A DNA stretch of 64,000 nt from Zygnema cylindricum (taxonomy: Eukaryota; Streptophyta; Zygnematophyceae; Zygnematales; Zygnemataceae), in assembly GCA_037447655.1 (NCBI GenBank), contig JBBHKE010000516.1, forward strand, positions 1-64,000. Direction: 5' to 3'. The notes beneath the pieces were generated by a model, which did no database searches, had not been told where the DNA came from, and saw nothing but the letters and a program-made list of their open reading frames with translations. A program made the position numbers and the translations under genes. This document shows, piece after piece, positions 11,850 through 25,079 of the stretch (position 1 is its first letter; each line of letters opens with the position of its first letter).

Positions 11850-14800
11850 CTTTTCGTCTAATGGAATGTTACCCTTAGTCACCTTCAGTGGTATAAACCC
11901 GAAAGCCGCAAATCCTGGAGTCACCCTCATTCAGGTCCTCCAATTCATATTTCTTCGCTCAAGATCATTTCCATTACTCTTCACGAGTACTTTACAGAGA
12001 ATTTTGTGAACTTGAAACTATAAATTCCGAAGCCTTAGTACTTCCATTTTTATCCACTCTACATTGTGTATTTGAAACTATATTCCGAAGCCTCAGTAAT
12101 TTACATCTGAACAAAAGCAAACGACGCTCCCCAGTACCCGGTCTTGAGGACGTTCCCATCCCTTTTTCGCAATCTTAACAGATGGGCGCCATTTCTTTCT
12201 TGTCGTTTCTGATAGTGCTTTGCCTTCCAGCTGCTGTGGGTCCCCAGGCTACCACGTGGCAGTATTTGGATGGGGAATAATGGAGCCTTCAAAAATGTTG
12301 TATTAGTTCGGTGTGGGAAATGAAGAGGAGGGGGATCCGAAGAAAGCAACAACAAAAATGTATAACATTTAAATTTGGAAAGTGAAACGGTTTATGTGGA
12401 TAGGCTTATGTGCATGTATGGTTGATATTCAGAAAAGAAATAGGCACTCTGGCAGCATTGAAACTGCAGCTGAGCCATCCTGTTCTTTCCTTCCTTTGTG
12501 TTCCATTGCGCGGTGATGACGTGGCAATGCTGACGTGGCATGCTGTGTGATGTGGCAGAGGGCTGTGACGCTCTACACACGTGCGTACTGTGACAGATGT
12601 CACGACGGAGGCTTCACACAAAGTGACAGCGACTACTCGCTGCTTTACAAAAGAGTGAGGGCCTCGCCATGTCACTCGGAGGGGAAACTGTGGGGAGAGA
12701 GGGAGAGGGAGAGAGTTTTGTGAATTTGGAATGGGAATGTATTTGAATTTTTCCTGGGTATCTTTCGGGTTTATTAGTAACGTCACATTCCAAATCTAGT
12801 GGATTCATCATTGGTCTTTTGGCAATTTTGTCGACTAACTGGAGCTGCCAGAGCAGCTTGGAACCTGAGTATGCTGAATGAGAAACGTCTTTTACTCGTA
12901 CGTTTCAGTTTATATGGTTTAAAGAACATCAGAAACGTCTCTGAAAACTTGGGTAGATTTCCCGATGCCTTAATGCTAGAGCAATTTTCTCAATTTTTCG
13001 TTCACAAAGATGGACAAAATTCTCTAGCCAAAATCCGAAAATTACTATTCATTTGCCTTTGTCGATTGGTCTTTATCCATCAAAGTTCAATTTCATGTGA
13101 TATGTTTATTCTCACATTTCCACATCCAATTAAATTCGCGTCAAACTAGCGAAAGTTGATATACACTAAAGGGTTCCCAATTTCACGTAAATGGTTATTT
13201 CTAAAAGATAATTGGCGACATTAGTTTAAATCTAGTAGATGCCTTTGAATAAAAGTTGAACGATTTTCGTATCGTAAAACTATAAATTTGAGGGTATAGT
13301 TGGTTGGACCAATAACGCGAGCGCCGGTTTTTTTAAGGTGTTTGATCATAAACTTGTGTTAAAAACACTAATCACAATTTTGTTGACATTGGTTCTTTAA
13401 AGCATTTCAAAGTCGTGTATATCATGAATAATAAGTCTTCTTGTCATTAAAACGATCCTTTACACTCTACAACTGTTGACATTGTACTTTCTCTCACCGA
13501 ACCCGGCACCTTGCGTAATCGGAATATAAGGGTACAATACGCCCATATCATGAAAAAGCAACGGGAGACCTCGATCACTAGACTGTGAATAAGTATTCGA
13601 GTAAAACATTATAAGCGTGGGGTTTATATTACTGTTATAAATTCGTATTCAGCCAAATGATGTAGCTGTTTTAGGTCGGTTAAAGGATAAGGTCAAGGAA
13701 CAACTGATTACAATTATTCACGCTATTTTATGGTCATAGGCAGGCAAGACCGGCATCAAATTAATGTTGTTAACGCTAATACCGATCCCCAATGCATTGT
13801 ACGGACATTGTACGGACATGGTACACAACGAATTGAGCAGTCGTATGATCCCAAGACGTATCAGAACATTCGACGACTCTCATGGGAATCATTCCAAACA
13901 ACTTACAGATGGCTGAACTGCATTTTATCGCTGTCCAATGATCTGTAGTCTTAAGTCGATAAAATTTCAGATGGGTTTTTGCAAACCTGTGGCTAGTATC
14001 AATACTTACTGATTAGGTTAGAAACATACGACTGTCAAAAGACGAAAGGCAACAAGCTCGGAGATAGAGTTGTGCACCCCTCTCTCTCACCTGCTTCACA
14101 ATTTTTGTATTTACTTTATTGTTGTTTTTGGAAAAGCAAAGGAAACCCCTTGTAAATTGTTTTGTGTAGTTGGATCGTCACGTAAAGGTTTAAACTCAAA
14201 AGGAAGATGTGTCTGATGCCCTCATTGTAAAGCTTAGAGGAAAACATAAACATCGTTTTAGCCCCCCTTTTTTTTTTTTGGTAATACACATTCTCATCAC
14301 CAGTCAACCATGTTTTCTCATTAATGAACCTAACCGAAGAAGAAAAGCGTAACAAGCACCGACATCAAAAGTAAAAATACATTTTTTGGTTCTATATTCA
14401 ATAGTGAACTAAATTTGACAGTATCACCGACTTATATGCAAGTATAAAGCCATAACCTAAAAAAAAACGAAAAAAAGGTACAACCTTACTAGAACGCGCA
14501 ATGGTAAACCGACACACCATCTCTAACTGAAGTCTTACATGTGAAGCTCCAATAAAGAATATTTCTGAAAAGGTTATTTTCAGAGAGAAGCGACAACAAC
14601 AGTATAGAGAACCAAAAAAAAAGGGAAAAAAAATACATATATAAAAAAAAAGTGGTGGCACCGACTTTATTTACAACAATTGCAACTAATCAATTCTTCG
14701 AAAAATTCACAGCTAATAAAACAAAAAAACACATAAAATCCACAGTCACGGCAGTAACTTTAATCAACGGGCTCGACTTCAAAAGCCTAACTTCCAAAAT

Positions 14801-15157
14801 TTCCCTATAGAAACCTTTTTTCAAAAACCTAATTATCGTAAAAAATACAAAATGCTATCCAAGTTACACAACGACATCGAGTTTCCTTAAAGAGTCAGAA
14901 AAAAAACGGCAAGAAGAAATTAACAAATAACATTCCCCATCCAAAAAAAAGGGGAAAAATTTACCAGAGAATCTCTGTAATCGGTACTGAAACCTCATCC
15001 TACAGACGTCAAACCCAAGAGTGTGGAAAAAATCTACGGCCTCCCCCTTCCGATTCCCGTTTCCACATCCTCCCTCTCTTTCACTCCCACTCCCCCCCCT
15101 TTAAAAACCCTAAAAAACCCACTTGCAAATAAGCTTACACATTCCTTTCACGTCCCT
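11850..15157. other. Intergenic and OFT 3' flank
   Basis: No gene was recognised. Open frames at 12406-12786 (-), 12799-13149 (+) and 13730-13948 (+) lack known motifs and partners. The last few hundred bases before 15158 probably include the 3' UTR of the minus-strand O-fucosyltransferase gene. A short G+A tract lies at 12690-12718. Confidence 0.4.
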
Positions 15158-18100
15158 TCACCCTCGTTTCCCATGTTTTGCCCCTTTAAACGGCTGGTTG
15201 TAAACGCCCTCTGTCTCGGTCACAATGGTCCGAAATTCCTTATAGCCTTTGTTGACATCTGTCGCGTCTTCGTCACACACGTTTCCGTCGAGACAGGAGG
15301 CGGTGCCCAGTCCTCCTCGCAACCGAGAGATGTCCACAGAAAATGTCGAATGGACTGTCCCGAGAAAAACCCGACTTCTCGAGACGATAATTTTATCTAG
15401 TGCTGCGATTGTTTCCGGTTTTTTTAACAGTTTTCGGAGGCCAGAAGGCACGTCTAAATCGAGCACATCTTTTAACTCCAAAGTTGAATATCGCCGCTTT
15501 GTTTGAGCCTAAAAACAACTCACACGACATATTGAGTGGTAAGGTTTTGGGTATAAAGGGAAGAATAAGTGCGTGAGAAAATACTATTAAGATACAGTGA
15601 AACATCTGGAAGCGGCTCCAACATAAGCCATACACCACAATTCCAAATTTTTAGTAATATTGGATGTGAATATGGCACACATTACCTCAAAGCATCCGTA
15701 TTCTCCGAGAAGAGGACAACAAAAATGCAATTAGAATAAACAGAAACTGACACGATGATTGAGGTCTGGTATTTCACACAGACACAAACCATAAATGCAA
15801 CTCAGACAATTCCTGACCTCTTAAGTGTCCTTGCGAGAATTTGTCAGTTTCGTGAATTTGTCATTTTGGCAATTTCCTAATACATGTGTTACAAACAAGA
15901 GAAATAACAGTAATACTGGCAAATTCCAGTAAAACTTTGTGGGAACAAAAACCAGAACCGCCGACCAAACTCTGAGCTTACTTTCAATAACCTATGCTAA
16001 TTCAAGTGAGTGTTTTTTTGACGGAAATTATAAATTAGTGTTAACAACATTATCTAGTTAAGTGGCTTACGTGTCAAAACCATCATTTAGTGTAGTTAAT
16101 TCCATAAAAGTGTTAACGCTACTAATTTAGTAACTATCATAGTGATGGGTGGTGTCGCGCATCACAATTTTCACACACATCACTTTTTTGAATTAGTATC
16201 GGCAAAGTTTGCAACCAGACCTGTGATCTCTGTCACTTTTCTTCTCTCTTCCTAAAAATAACCCAAAAAAGTATTCTTGTTCCAGTTTAACTTCAGCTTA
16301 AAATATAGAAACAGGTAACTCACCAGGATAGCCTTTTGTAAATAGAGAATCTCCTTTCCTTCTGCATTGTGGGCAAAATAAATTTTGTCTATCTCTCTGC
16401 TCTGGACCACCCGCCACCGAAATGTTCACGTTTCCGAAAAAAAACATTCAAAACATGAACACTAGAAAAAGCATTGTTTTTCTTTCTTTTGCTATTTCCT
16501 CACCACGATTCCGTTAGGAACACCAACAGACTAAATTTGACTAGACCTGAAAAAACTTCCGCTCATTTCCACAAGGAAAAAATATCAACAAGTCTGGAAA
16601 GGAAAAAAAATTAAAATAACGGAAATAGATAAATTTTATGACTTACGTCCCAAGACTGTTAACTTTTGCTGCAATGCAGGCAGCAATTTGACTGAGAGGC
16701 TTGAAACAAGAGTAAACTTTATGTTCACAAAAACTTAGAAAATCGCCTCGGCGAAGGTGAATTCCCATATATCGTGTGCCGATTTTGTCGCGAATAATTC
16801 TATTTGCGATTTCCTGCAAAGAACCAGTTGCCTGAATCGATCCCCACCCCAATTCCCCATATTTCAATCAACCAACACTAATTTTGGTACGGCGCGCGTA
16901 AATTGACAAGATTGCGATGCTATAAAGCACAAACCGGAGATAAAAATGCCCGGAAAGAAAAGCAAAAAGGTACCTGAATAACAAGTTTGCAAGAGGGATC
17001 CAAAATCTTGACTGGACCATTAGGTCTTTGTTTCAAAAAGGAGAGATGCTTATAACCGATATAAAGTAAATCTCCAAAGCTGTGCCTCCCTGGACCCAAC
17101 AAAATTAAGCGTTTGCAATTTCAAATACTCTTATGAAAAGACAAGAGACCGGTTTGTATGCACATCATCAACATTTCAAACAATTAACATTACATTCAAT
17201 AGATTGAAAAAAATATCAATATTTTTATCTCTGTCCAGAACAAGGATTCGCAGATTGACCTCCTTGAACTGTCACATGTACAAGAACAAGAAATGTCTCT
17301 TCTTTTGAATTAAATTCATTCCAAAGTGATGGTTTAATTTTTCTAATCGATCGTCTCGATTCAATTCTCAATTCATTGACACTTCGCACACGGTTACCAA
17401 CCTCCATAACATAAAACATTAATCATTTGTTTGACCAAAACTTGTCCAATCAATGGTCGAAAAATAGCCTTTCGACAATCCGTATTCAATACAACAGAGA
17501 GATATCCAATAAACAACAAAAAACCGATTGAAAACGGTTTTTTGTCTCCCCCCTTACGCCCCTCTTTCCTGCAAAATTACCAAAATTGGAGACATTCACG
17601 AGAGTTACAAATTCAGTATTGAAATGAACCAACCTTACAACTGGATCTCTGAGGTTTCCGTATGCGGCAAGAAATTCACTTAATGTTGGATTACTAGAAA
17701 TTACACCCGCCTCGTTTCGCCCCAAAACTTCAATTTGAGGGTCTCGGATTTGAACCTGGCGTCGTCCTTTTCTATAACCACAAGGCCCAACTTTAAAACT
17801 TCCAGGCCAGAGGCAATGTACCTGGTCCAAAGTACAAAAAACAAATTCTGTAATTTTTACTTTTTTTTAAATTAAGCATTTTCTATCATTCTATTTTTTT
17901 TATATAAGAGAAATTCTGTAGTTTTTTTCCTTTTTTTCATTAAATCAATTTTGTCATTTGTTCCCTTTTGTTTAGAGAGTGACTTGAAAGAATTTGCAAA
18001 GGGCAGTGGTTAATCATTATTAGACCATGCCACTTTAAATTCCTGTCAATCTTTTTTTTAAGTGACTTGAAAGAATTGGCGTAGGACAAGCATGGGTTCC

Positions 18101-20009
18101 CCCAAAATGAACTTAAATAAGGAGAATAAAACAGAGACTAATAACAATATAACCATAACAATGTAGACAAAAAATCGCAATAAAAAGTGAAGATCGTAAA
18201 ATAACAACCTCGAACATTTACGTTATGCAAAACCTTTCACACTCAAAACTAACACTCTCGGGCTTCCCTCTCACCTTCACTTTAATCATTTCCTTCCTCT
18301 CCCTTTCCATGTATTCCGTATCTGTCAAAACCGTCGCTTCTCCCGCACACTTCCGAGCGTGAGGAATGTCGAAAACCGTCGAGAAGTCGTAGTTTGTGTG
18401 AGAGCCTAAGTCCTTCATCGGCACGACAAGAGTCCGATTAATTAGGGCGGCCATGCCCATGTAGATCTGGAAGCACATGATGCGGTTGCTCATCTGGCCC
18501 ATGGGGCATATGGCCAGAAGGTACCTGCGAGAGGGGAGATGGTAAGACGGCAAGGGAGAGGGAGAGGGAGAGGGAGAGGAGGGGAGGGGGAGGGGGAGGG
18601 GGAGAGGAAGGAAGAGGGGGGGAGAGTGAGAGAGAGAGATTACAAATATTGCAATTTAGAGTGGACTAGATGGCATTCATGGGAGTTGGTTTTTGCAGAC
18701 CTTACTTTCCGGGCGTAGGATTCCAATCTAGTTGCAGAGACGGAGGACCGCTGTACAATTGTCCATTTCCGGCCTTAGAGCATCCAGGATATGGGACTTC
18801 CCCACCGCCTCCCCAACCTTTTCCAGCTTTGAAGAAATCACTCAAATCATGAGAAGTCCGCGCTAAAACCCCTTTCTTTTCTATCAATTCGGCAGAATTT
18901 TTTTTCAACGGGGCGGATTTCTCCAAATTTTCCTTCGTAACTAAGGTCTTGTCTTCTGTCTCACCTCCAGGAAGGTAGCCATAAATGCTGGTCAAATGAG
19001 CCTTTACGACCTCTCCTAACGCACTCCAGGAGCGAGTTTCCGCCTGTAAACTTTTTATGTCCTGTTGGAGTGCTTCCGTTCGCACGGATAATCTTTTCTT
19101 CGACGTGGTTTCCTCCTCCGTATCGTTTGTCGGTTCACCGATCGAAGAAGTATCTGAGACGGAGGACACACCATCCTGAGACTGTTCTAAGGTTCCTGAT
19201 TCGGACTTTGATGGATCCGCTAAGTTATTTAAATGTGTGTTCAATGTCTCCCACGGAAAATTTTTGAGACCATTATTGCTGACTGTTGGATCCAGCTTTT
19301 CATCTGAAATTAGAAATCGGCCTTGACGAATATGATCAAGTCGTCTGCTTGCAAAAACTGTTCCAATGAAAACAAATATGTGTGCATTAAAAACAACAGC
19401 TGTATCATGTTTCAATGGCAAAAAGGAACTGTTTGCCTGCAAGAAACTGTTTCAATCATGTTTCAATGCACCAGGAAATATTTTCGTTTGCGAAAACTGT
19501 TTCAATAGAAACAAATACATGTGCATCAAAAATAATAATTAGAGCTGTATTATGATTCAGCAGCAAGAAAAAAGAAGTCCATTTACAAATACTCACATCA
19601 ATCAGCAAAGACATTTTGTGATAAATAAGTCGCAGTACCTTTCAGAAACTTAAAATTAAACAATGTAGGACCATTCAGCAAGGATGTAACAAGGTAGATG
19701 TATGATTAACAAAGTCAATATGTGTGCAATTTGAAGCCCTGATTTTCACGCGCCGAGAACGAAGGAATTCTGACATAGCGAAACAACTTCGCATAAAAAC
19801 TGAAGATGAATCATCATAAAACAATAAAAAGAACAAATCCTAAACAATCAATGTGGGAGGAAACCGCACTGTGAAAAAGAAACAGAAGCAACCTTACCTC
19901 CGCCAAAGCCGTGACCTCCGACTCTTTCCACCTTAAAAGTCCAAAACACCATCCATAGCAGCAAAAGTAGCCATGGACCATGGCTTCTCCTGGAGGCGTC
20001 CACCGCCAT
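15158..20009 (-). CDS. GDP-fucose O-fucosyltransferase-like protein, 8 exons
   Basis: Golgi/ER-type glycosyltransferase of the plant O-fucosyltransferase superfamily, expected to transfer fucose from GDP-fucose; the acceptor is unknown. Exons in minus order: 20009-19898, 19357-18706, 18524-18275, 17821-17634, 17085-16974, 16813-16647, 16396-16324, 15508-15158, all phase-compatible, 634 aa. Residues about 12-27 are a membrane anchor (PWLLLLLWMVFWTF), followed by a roughly 215-aa variable stem. The catalytic region begins YLLAICPMGQMSNRIMCFQ and has ALINRTLVVP, WPGSFKVGPC, the donor-site motif GIHLRRGDF, FAHNAEGKEI and FLGTVHSTFSVDISRLRGG. Exon 6 may instead start at 16831 (18 bases, in frame); exon 7 has a NAGNAG-type acceptor. 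The first acceptor (19357) lies in a triplicated segment and is the least certain. A family I MITE ends 40 bases before the ATG. Confidence 0.85.
15990..16157. mobile_element. Family II MITE in OFT intron 7
   Basis: Shares GAGTGTTTTTTTGAC, AAATTAGTGTTAACAACA and the right end ATAGTGATGGGTGGTGTC with other family II copies. The left boundary is approximate. Confidence 0.55.
18553..18640 (+). repeat. (GGGAGA)n array in OFT intron 2
   Basis: Purine-rich hexamer and related GA repeat. On the coding (minus) strand it is CT-rich and lies just upstream of the exon 3 acceptor, so it serves as the polypyrimidine tract. Confidence 0.8.
19346..19565 (-). repeat. Triplicated acceptor region at OFT exon 2
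   Basis: Three related units, near 19348-19430, 19431-19480 and 19484-19565, share CAAAAACTGTTCCAAT/GAAACTGTTTCAAT, ACAAATA..TGTGCAT and AGCTGTAT.ATG. On the coding strand each unit carries an ..AACAG acceptor-like site (used site at 19357, potential ones near 19453 and 19501). Confidence 0.75.
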
Positions 20010-20048
20010 GGCCAGTACGATTAACGTAGACGTCACTGTACGGTACAG
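20010..20048 (-). promoter_or_regulatory. OFT upstream region against MITE end
   Basis: Only about 40 bases separate the OFT start codon from the end of a family I element. The interval contains a GACGTCAC word (bZIP/CRE type). The 5' UTR or core promoter therefore probably lies inside the element. Confidence 0.45.
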
Positions 20049-20569
20049 TACACCGTCAATCGCTATTAGAGTATATAACGCCAATTCGGTGCCCTTTTTT
20101 CAAAAAAAAAAACCTGAAATACAATCCATAATTCTATTTTTTCCATTATTCTAATAAGGTTTTTTTTTCAATTAGCGTTAATAATGGAAGTACACTGCGA
20201 TGGAGATAGTGTGGCGTACGGACAGGATATTTCCGTATGAAATGGTACTTTTTTAATTTCAAAGGCATAAAAGGACACTTATCATTATTGCGCACACATG
20301 TGAATGTGCACTGGAAGAAAGAGATGCAAACTCGTCGACAAAAATCACGTTCTCATATGTTCGTCCGTCGACCGTGTGAACAGCGCGACGGCGTACGAAG
20401 TGTCAGATTTTGTACGAATACACATATTACTGTAGACATCGAAAGGGCGGGTATTTATTATTCAGGACAATTAGGGTTTAATTAGTATATATATTTTTTT
20501 TCAAAAAAAAAAATTCCCGATTTTTTTTACGCTATTTATTCCTTTACTCTAATAGCGATTGACGGTGTA
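20049..20569 (-). mobile_element. Family I element, complete 521-bp copy
   Basis: Ends are TACACCGTCAATCGCTATTA and TAATAGCGATTGACGGTGTA, a perfect inverted pair, with flanks GTACAG and CTGTAC. The interior matches 9527-9955 in the opposite orientation. It has no transposase; frames inside (for example 20237-20485 +) are not recognised. Confidence 0.88.
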
Positions 20570-21247
20570 CTGTACCGCAGTCCCAAGTTTACCTCATTAG
20601 GGCTGTCACAACTTTAACATACGTGACCGTGCCCCAGTATCTAGCCAGGTGCCGTCAGTGCAGTGCAGTATTTTACTGCCCAAGTAAATTACTGTAGGCA
20701 CAGTAATAATCCTGTAATGTGTTTGTAGATACATACTTCCAGAGTTAAGTGTTACTGCAATAGTTTTGCAATTCCTTTTTTTCATAGTTCAAAAGTTTGA
20801 GTTGCACATCGATCGATTGAGAATTAAACGTCATGTCTAAATTTTGAAAAACATTCGGACTAATTTTTTTTTTTCGTGAGTTTTGAGGTATTTTTAATTT
20901 AAACCGTCAGATTTGGACAATCGGACGGTCGCTGATCAAAGTAGCGATCTAAGAAGATCACATGAAAAGCCCATAACACAACTTATGATAGGACTTACGT
21001 CCGCGTTTTTCTTTTTTTTCCGGGTTTTTTTTCCCGCGGAATGTTATCCTACGTGTCAGTTCCCTAAAAAATTTCGTTCAGCGGCGTGCGCTGTACTATG
21101 ATGATACGTCAGATTCGTACGTTCGTACAAGGGCGTGCACAACGCACACACATACAATATGCCTACTCTGTGCGAGTTTTGTGCCAAGTTTTGTGCGCCT
21201 ACCAAAGGCCTACCATAAAAACGCCTACTTTTTAACTATGTTTTTTT
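20570..21247. other. Intergenic
   Basis: No gene was seen. About 20790-20850 (CATCGATCGATTGAGAATTAAACGTCATGTC) is the reverse complement of a stretch near 5195-5235, so the flanks of the two family III elements are also related. Confidence 0.45.
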
Positions 21248-22098
21248 TAGTGTTGTGTATCGGTAAGGATTTGCCAATAACAGATATGGGCCTTTTTTCG
21301 GGTTGCCGATAATCGATATATTGGTACGATATATCGCTATCGGTGCTATCACCGATTATTAACCGATAATATAGGTTGCTTATCGGCGATAACACCGATA
21401 TCGATAACTATCGGCGATAACTGTACAAACCGTACAGATAAATGTACGGCCATTACACTCAACTATACATTTAATTCCTCGGACGCGCCGCGGACCCCCT
21501 TCCCCCCGATTTCGGTAAAAAACCGCGATATTTCCTTTATTGTTTCTAATTTAAAGGGGTTTTACTTGGGTTCTACGCTCCCGTACCCGTACTCGTCCAC
21601 AATGTCTTTTTGACTGTTATTTTTTTTTGCAGGGTGAGTTACGTCCAAACATCACTTCCATGGTGGCAGTAAATGGCGGCAGTCTGACAAATGTGTTCGT
21701 CTGCTCTGTTCGTCGGCTCTGTTCGTCTGTATTTCAAAAAAGTTTGGTTTACAAATTTACAACGTAATTTAATATTTTCGTTTCGGTACTATAAATTTAG
21801 AACTATAAAGTATTATTTTAAATTTGTCAACGTTTATGTGTTGCGTTGTCCGTAGTAAATTTTAGTAAAACAATAACTAAACAAATTCTTATACGTGGCA
21901 TGCCACGCTAAATAAATTCAATAATATAATACAGACATTATAAAGTATTATTGTATGCATATTATATTTTTTTACAGTTATCGCCGATATGGAATTTGTT
22001 GGTCTCATACCGATATATCGGGACCTCAGACCGTTCGATAACCGATAACTATCGGTATCGGTGTTATCGCGATATTTTTTTACCGATACACAACACTA
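21248..22098. mobile_element. Family III TIR element (hAT-like MITE), 851 bp
   Basis: Begins TAGTGTTGTGTATCGGTAA and ends with its exact complement TTACCGATACACAACACTA. The subterminal regions are full of CCGATA/CGATATATCG words. Size and organisation match 5246-6094. It has no coding capacity. Confidence 0.82.
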
Positions 22099-22275
22099 TT
22101 TGTTTTCTAATTTGGCAAGCTAGTCAAAATCCCAACGAGCAAACGAACAGTCTTTCAAATGAGTGGCATTGTACTTTGAAAAAACAGTGCGTAAATATGG
22201 TGCATATTCCTTAAGGTACAATCCCCATGCAACTCTAGCCTTGTTACTTTGTTTTTTACTGAAGGTTCTCCCTAC

Positions 22276-22768
22276 TACACCGTGAATCGCTATTAGCGTT
22301 AATGACTATAATTGAGGAACCGTGTTTTTTTTCGGCAAATTCTCAAATAGGATTAATAATTATAAATGTTCCTGAACGTTATTTGAGGTACCACACTAAC
22401 TATGATTAAGAACTCTAATAAATTTTTGTTTTAAATAGTGTGGTGTAAGGTCTGTCAGATCCGTACTATTTTGTAATTTTTAAAGTAAAAGTGTACAAAA
22501 ACAAAAATACGTTGTCGCGCGCACATGTTAACGTGCTCTGAAAAAAAACAATGAAATGAGGTCGGCAATGAAATGGCGTACGATTTGAAAATTTTCGTAC
22601 ATGCACATATTTTAGTTTGAAGATATCATACGCCGACAGTTATTAAGTTAATGATAAGTATAATATATATTTTTTTTGGAACAAATTGAAATTCCCAATT
22701 AACGTAAATAACGCTAATTGTTTCATTACGCTATCTATTTCATTACGATAATAGCGATTTACGGTGTA
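22276..22768. mobile_element. Family I element, 493 bp
   Basis: Ends TACACCGTGAATCGCTATTA and TAATAGCGATTTACGGTGTA. The interior is diverged but keeps AATAACGCTAATTGTTTCATTACGCTAT, also present in the AlaRS intron copy at 56617. Confidence 0.85.
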
Positions 22769-22808
22769 CTTTTCATAGTGTTCCTGTGTTTGAAAACGAA
22801 GTCGTTAC

Positions 22809-23728
22809 TTAGGGCATGTTCCCATGTGATAATGTAAGGGCTTTTTTTATGTCGTTTTCCTCCAAAACTTAGCCCGCAAAGATAATATACTAAGTCGTAC
22901 CAAAATATTGAAAATACCATAGTACAACTTGCGTCGCCTTTTAACTTTAAATGTACGACAATTTGTCTTTTTGCACGTTTCAACCCACTTTCGCTTTACT
23001 CCAACTCATCTTCAAAATCCAAGATTTTAGTTAAATTAACAAGTTATGAGTGATTAGGAAGAAATCGTGGCACGCGTCACACGCTTTTGAAAAAAAAATT
23101 GCAGTATGCGGAGTACTAAAAAAAAACCACTCTCTGTTTTCAAACCTGTATAGACTTTCCCTGCAAAGGGGCCGTGGAGGAGTCTCGAGCAACAGATGCT
23201 AGTTCACAAAAGCAAAGTTTGTAAAGGTGCTTTTATTTTTCTCCCCCTCCCACTACCGTTTCTTTCTAACAATTACTTGAATGAAACATGGCAATAATGA
23301 CATCAAATGAAAGATCTCAAAAAAATAATTATTTTGACAATATATGGTCGTATTTTGATGTCAAGTTGAGTGAGGAAAGAAGAAAAAACAAATATGGGAA
23401 ACCATGGCGGAAAGTTTTGGAATTAGTGACGTTGACGCTATCACAAGTGAGCATCAAGTCAAAATGTCACAAACCCTAAACATTTACAATGTCACAATAA
23501 GCAACAGTAGACACCTACACCTATCGCTATTTTGTAAACATCATCAATTGTCACGAGTTTTGTAGTCGTCTACAAGTGTCACAAATTACACCGATATATT
23601 TATCGATCACAATTTAAAGTAACGATTTTATCACCGAAGATCGGAACACTCCGAGTGGTAGTATACAGAATCTTCAATATAAAACAAAGTAACAAAACTA
23701 AGTTTCGGTTACATGGGAACATGCCTTT
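22809..23728. mobile_element. Family IV TIR element, about 920 bp
   Basis: Left end TTAGGGCATGTTCCCATGT and right end ACATGGGAACATGCCTTTA are inverted. The interior near 23290-23500 (AAATGAAAGATC, GAAAGTTTTGGAATTAGTGACG, CCCTAAACAT) is related to 25610-25800 in the second family IV copy. Confidence 0.75.
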
Positions 23729-25079
23729 AGGGTATTTCCCATGTAATTGTAATTTAGTGACCTTACTTTGTATTGTAGCGAAGATCCTCCGTACATGACT
23801 TTCAAGTGACCCAATTGATAACAACAAAATTGTTACTTAACGTCGTGACGATTTTATACGTGGACAACGTAGTTAATGTCTAAAATCAGTCATTAGGCAC
23901 CCTATTTTTTGATATGTTATAGTACGTCGCATGCCTTTGAGTGACATGGTAGGCGTATTGCCTTCCAACATGTGTTGCTCGTGTGTGAAAAAAATGCTTT
24001 TAGAAACCCCTAAAACTTGTCGAAGGCTATGGAAGGGTAAGGAATTCAACGGGGCTTGCCTAAAACAAGTTATGCAGCAAGTTGGGTCGCAAACGTAAAG
24101 CATAAGATAATTGAGGATAAGACAAGCGCACGAGGCAAATATTGATGTACCAATAAGCCAAGCTCCATCCCTTGGCCAGTAACAAGATTGAAGTCGACCC
24201 CATGCTTCAACCATATACAACCTCTAAAGCATGCTATTGAATGCGATAGAGTCTACACTTATCAACCACATGTTGTTGCACCCATGAGTATTAGTTATAA
24301 GGGAATAGAATGGAGGCTCCTCTTAAAAGTGCGCAAGTAGACAGTAACCATTGTTGCCACGGTAACAAGTCTTCGTCAATGTTAGATACAATATGGGCCA
24401 ACATAGGGGTATCGTCAACGAGAAACCTTGAAGTGATGATTTAAGACACTAGAGTCGAGCTCCCTTAGTAAAAGGTTGGCGCTCTAGTGGCCGTAGGACG
24501 CAAACCAAGACCTCCTAAAGAGACTAATGAAGCCACCCGTTGACGAGTGAGGAGTCTTTACGAATGATCAAGTATACCATGGCCACGAGTTGATGTAGAA
24601 TCGCAAAGCCGCGGTTATAAAGATGTAAAAGAGAGGAAATGAAAGCAAAGAGAGTGCCAAAGTGCGTTGTGCAAAACGAGTTAAGATAGCGAGCGCCACT
24701 TGCAAATCCGTTAAGTTTGGAAGGTACTCGCAGTGAGAAAGGTCATCCATCAGGGCGTCTTAAATTGTTACAGTTGCCGCAGTTGTCTCCAAAAGTTTTT
24801 TTTATATTTTACCCCTTTTGTACACAAATGGTTTTACCATCGCAATTTTTGCAATAAAGACTTTACATTTCATAAGATCGCACGGTCAAGGAGGTTCACT
24901 TCACTCAACGAGATCCCCGTTCCCGCGTTGAAGTACAGACGCTATCACATGACCATACAATTTGAATGTCGGTTCGATCGTCACGTCCTCCAGAAAGAAA
25001 AAGGGGACCGAGGTACGGAACAAAGAAGTCAATAGGAAAGTAGGAAACCTTAGAATGGGTCTAGCTGCCAAAAAATGCC
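23729..25079. other. Intergenic, possible decayed transposon
   Basis: Begins with another family IV-like end (TTAGGGTATTTCCCATGTAAT at 23727). The 24000-24720 segment is less AT-rich than its surroundings and has no recognised protein motif; it may be old retroelement sequence. Confidence 0.35.
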
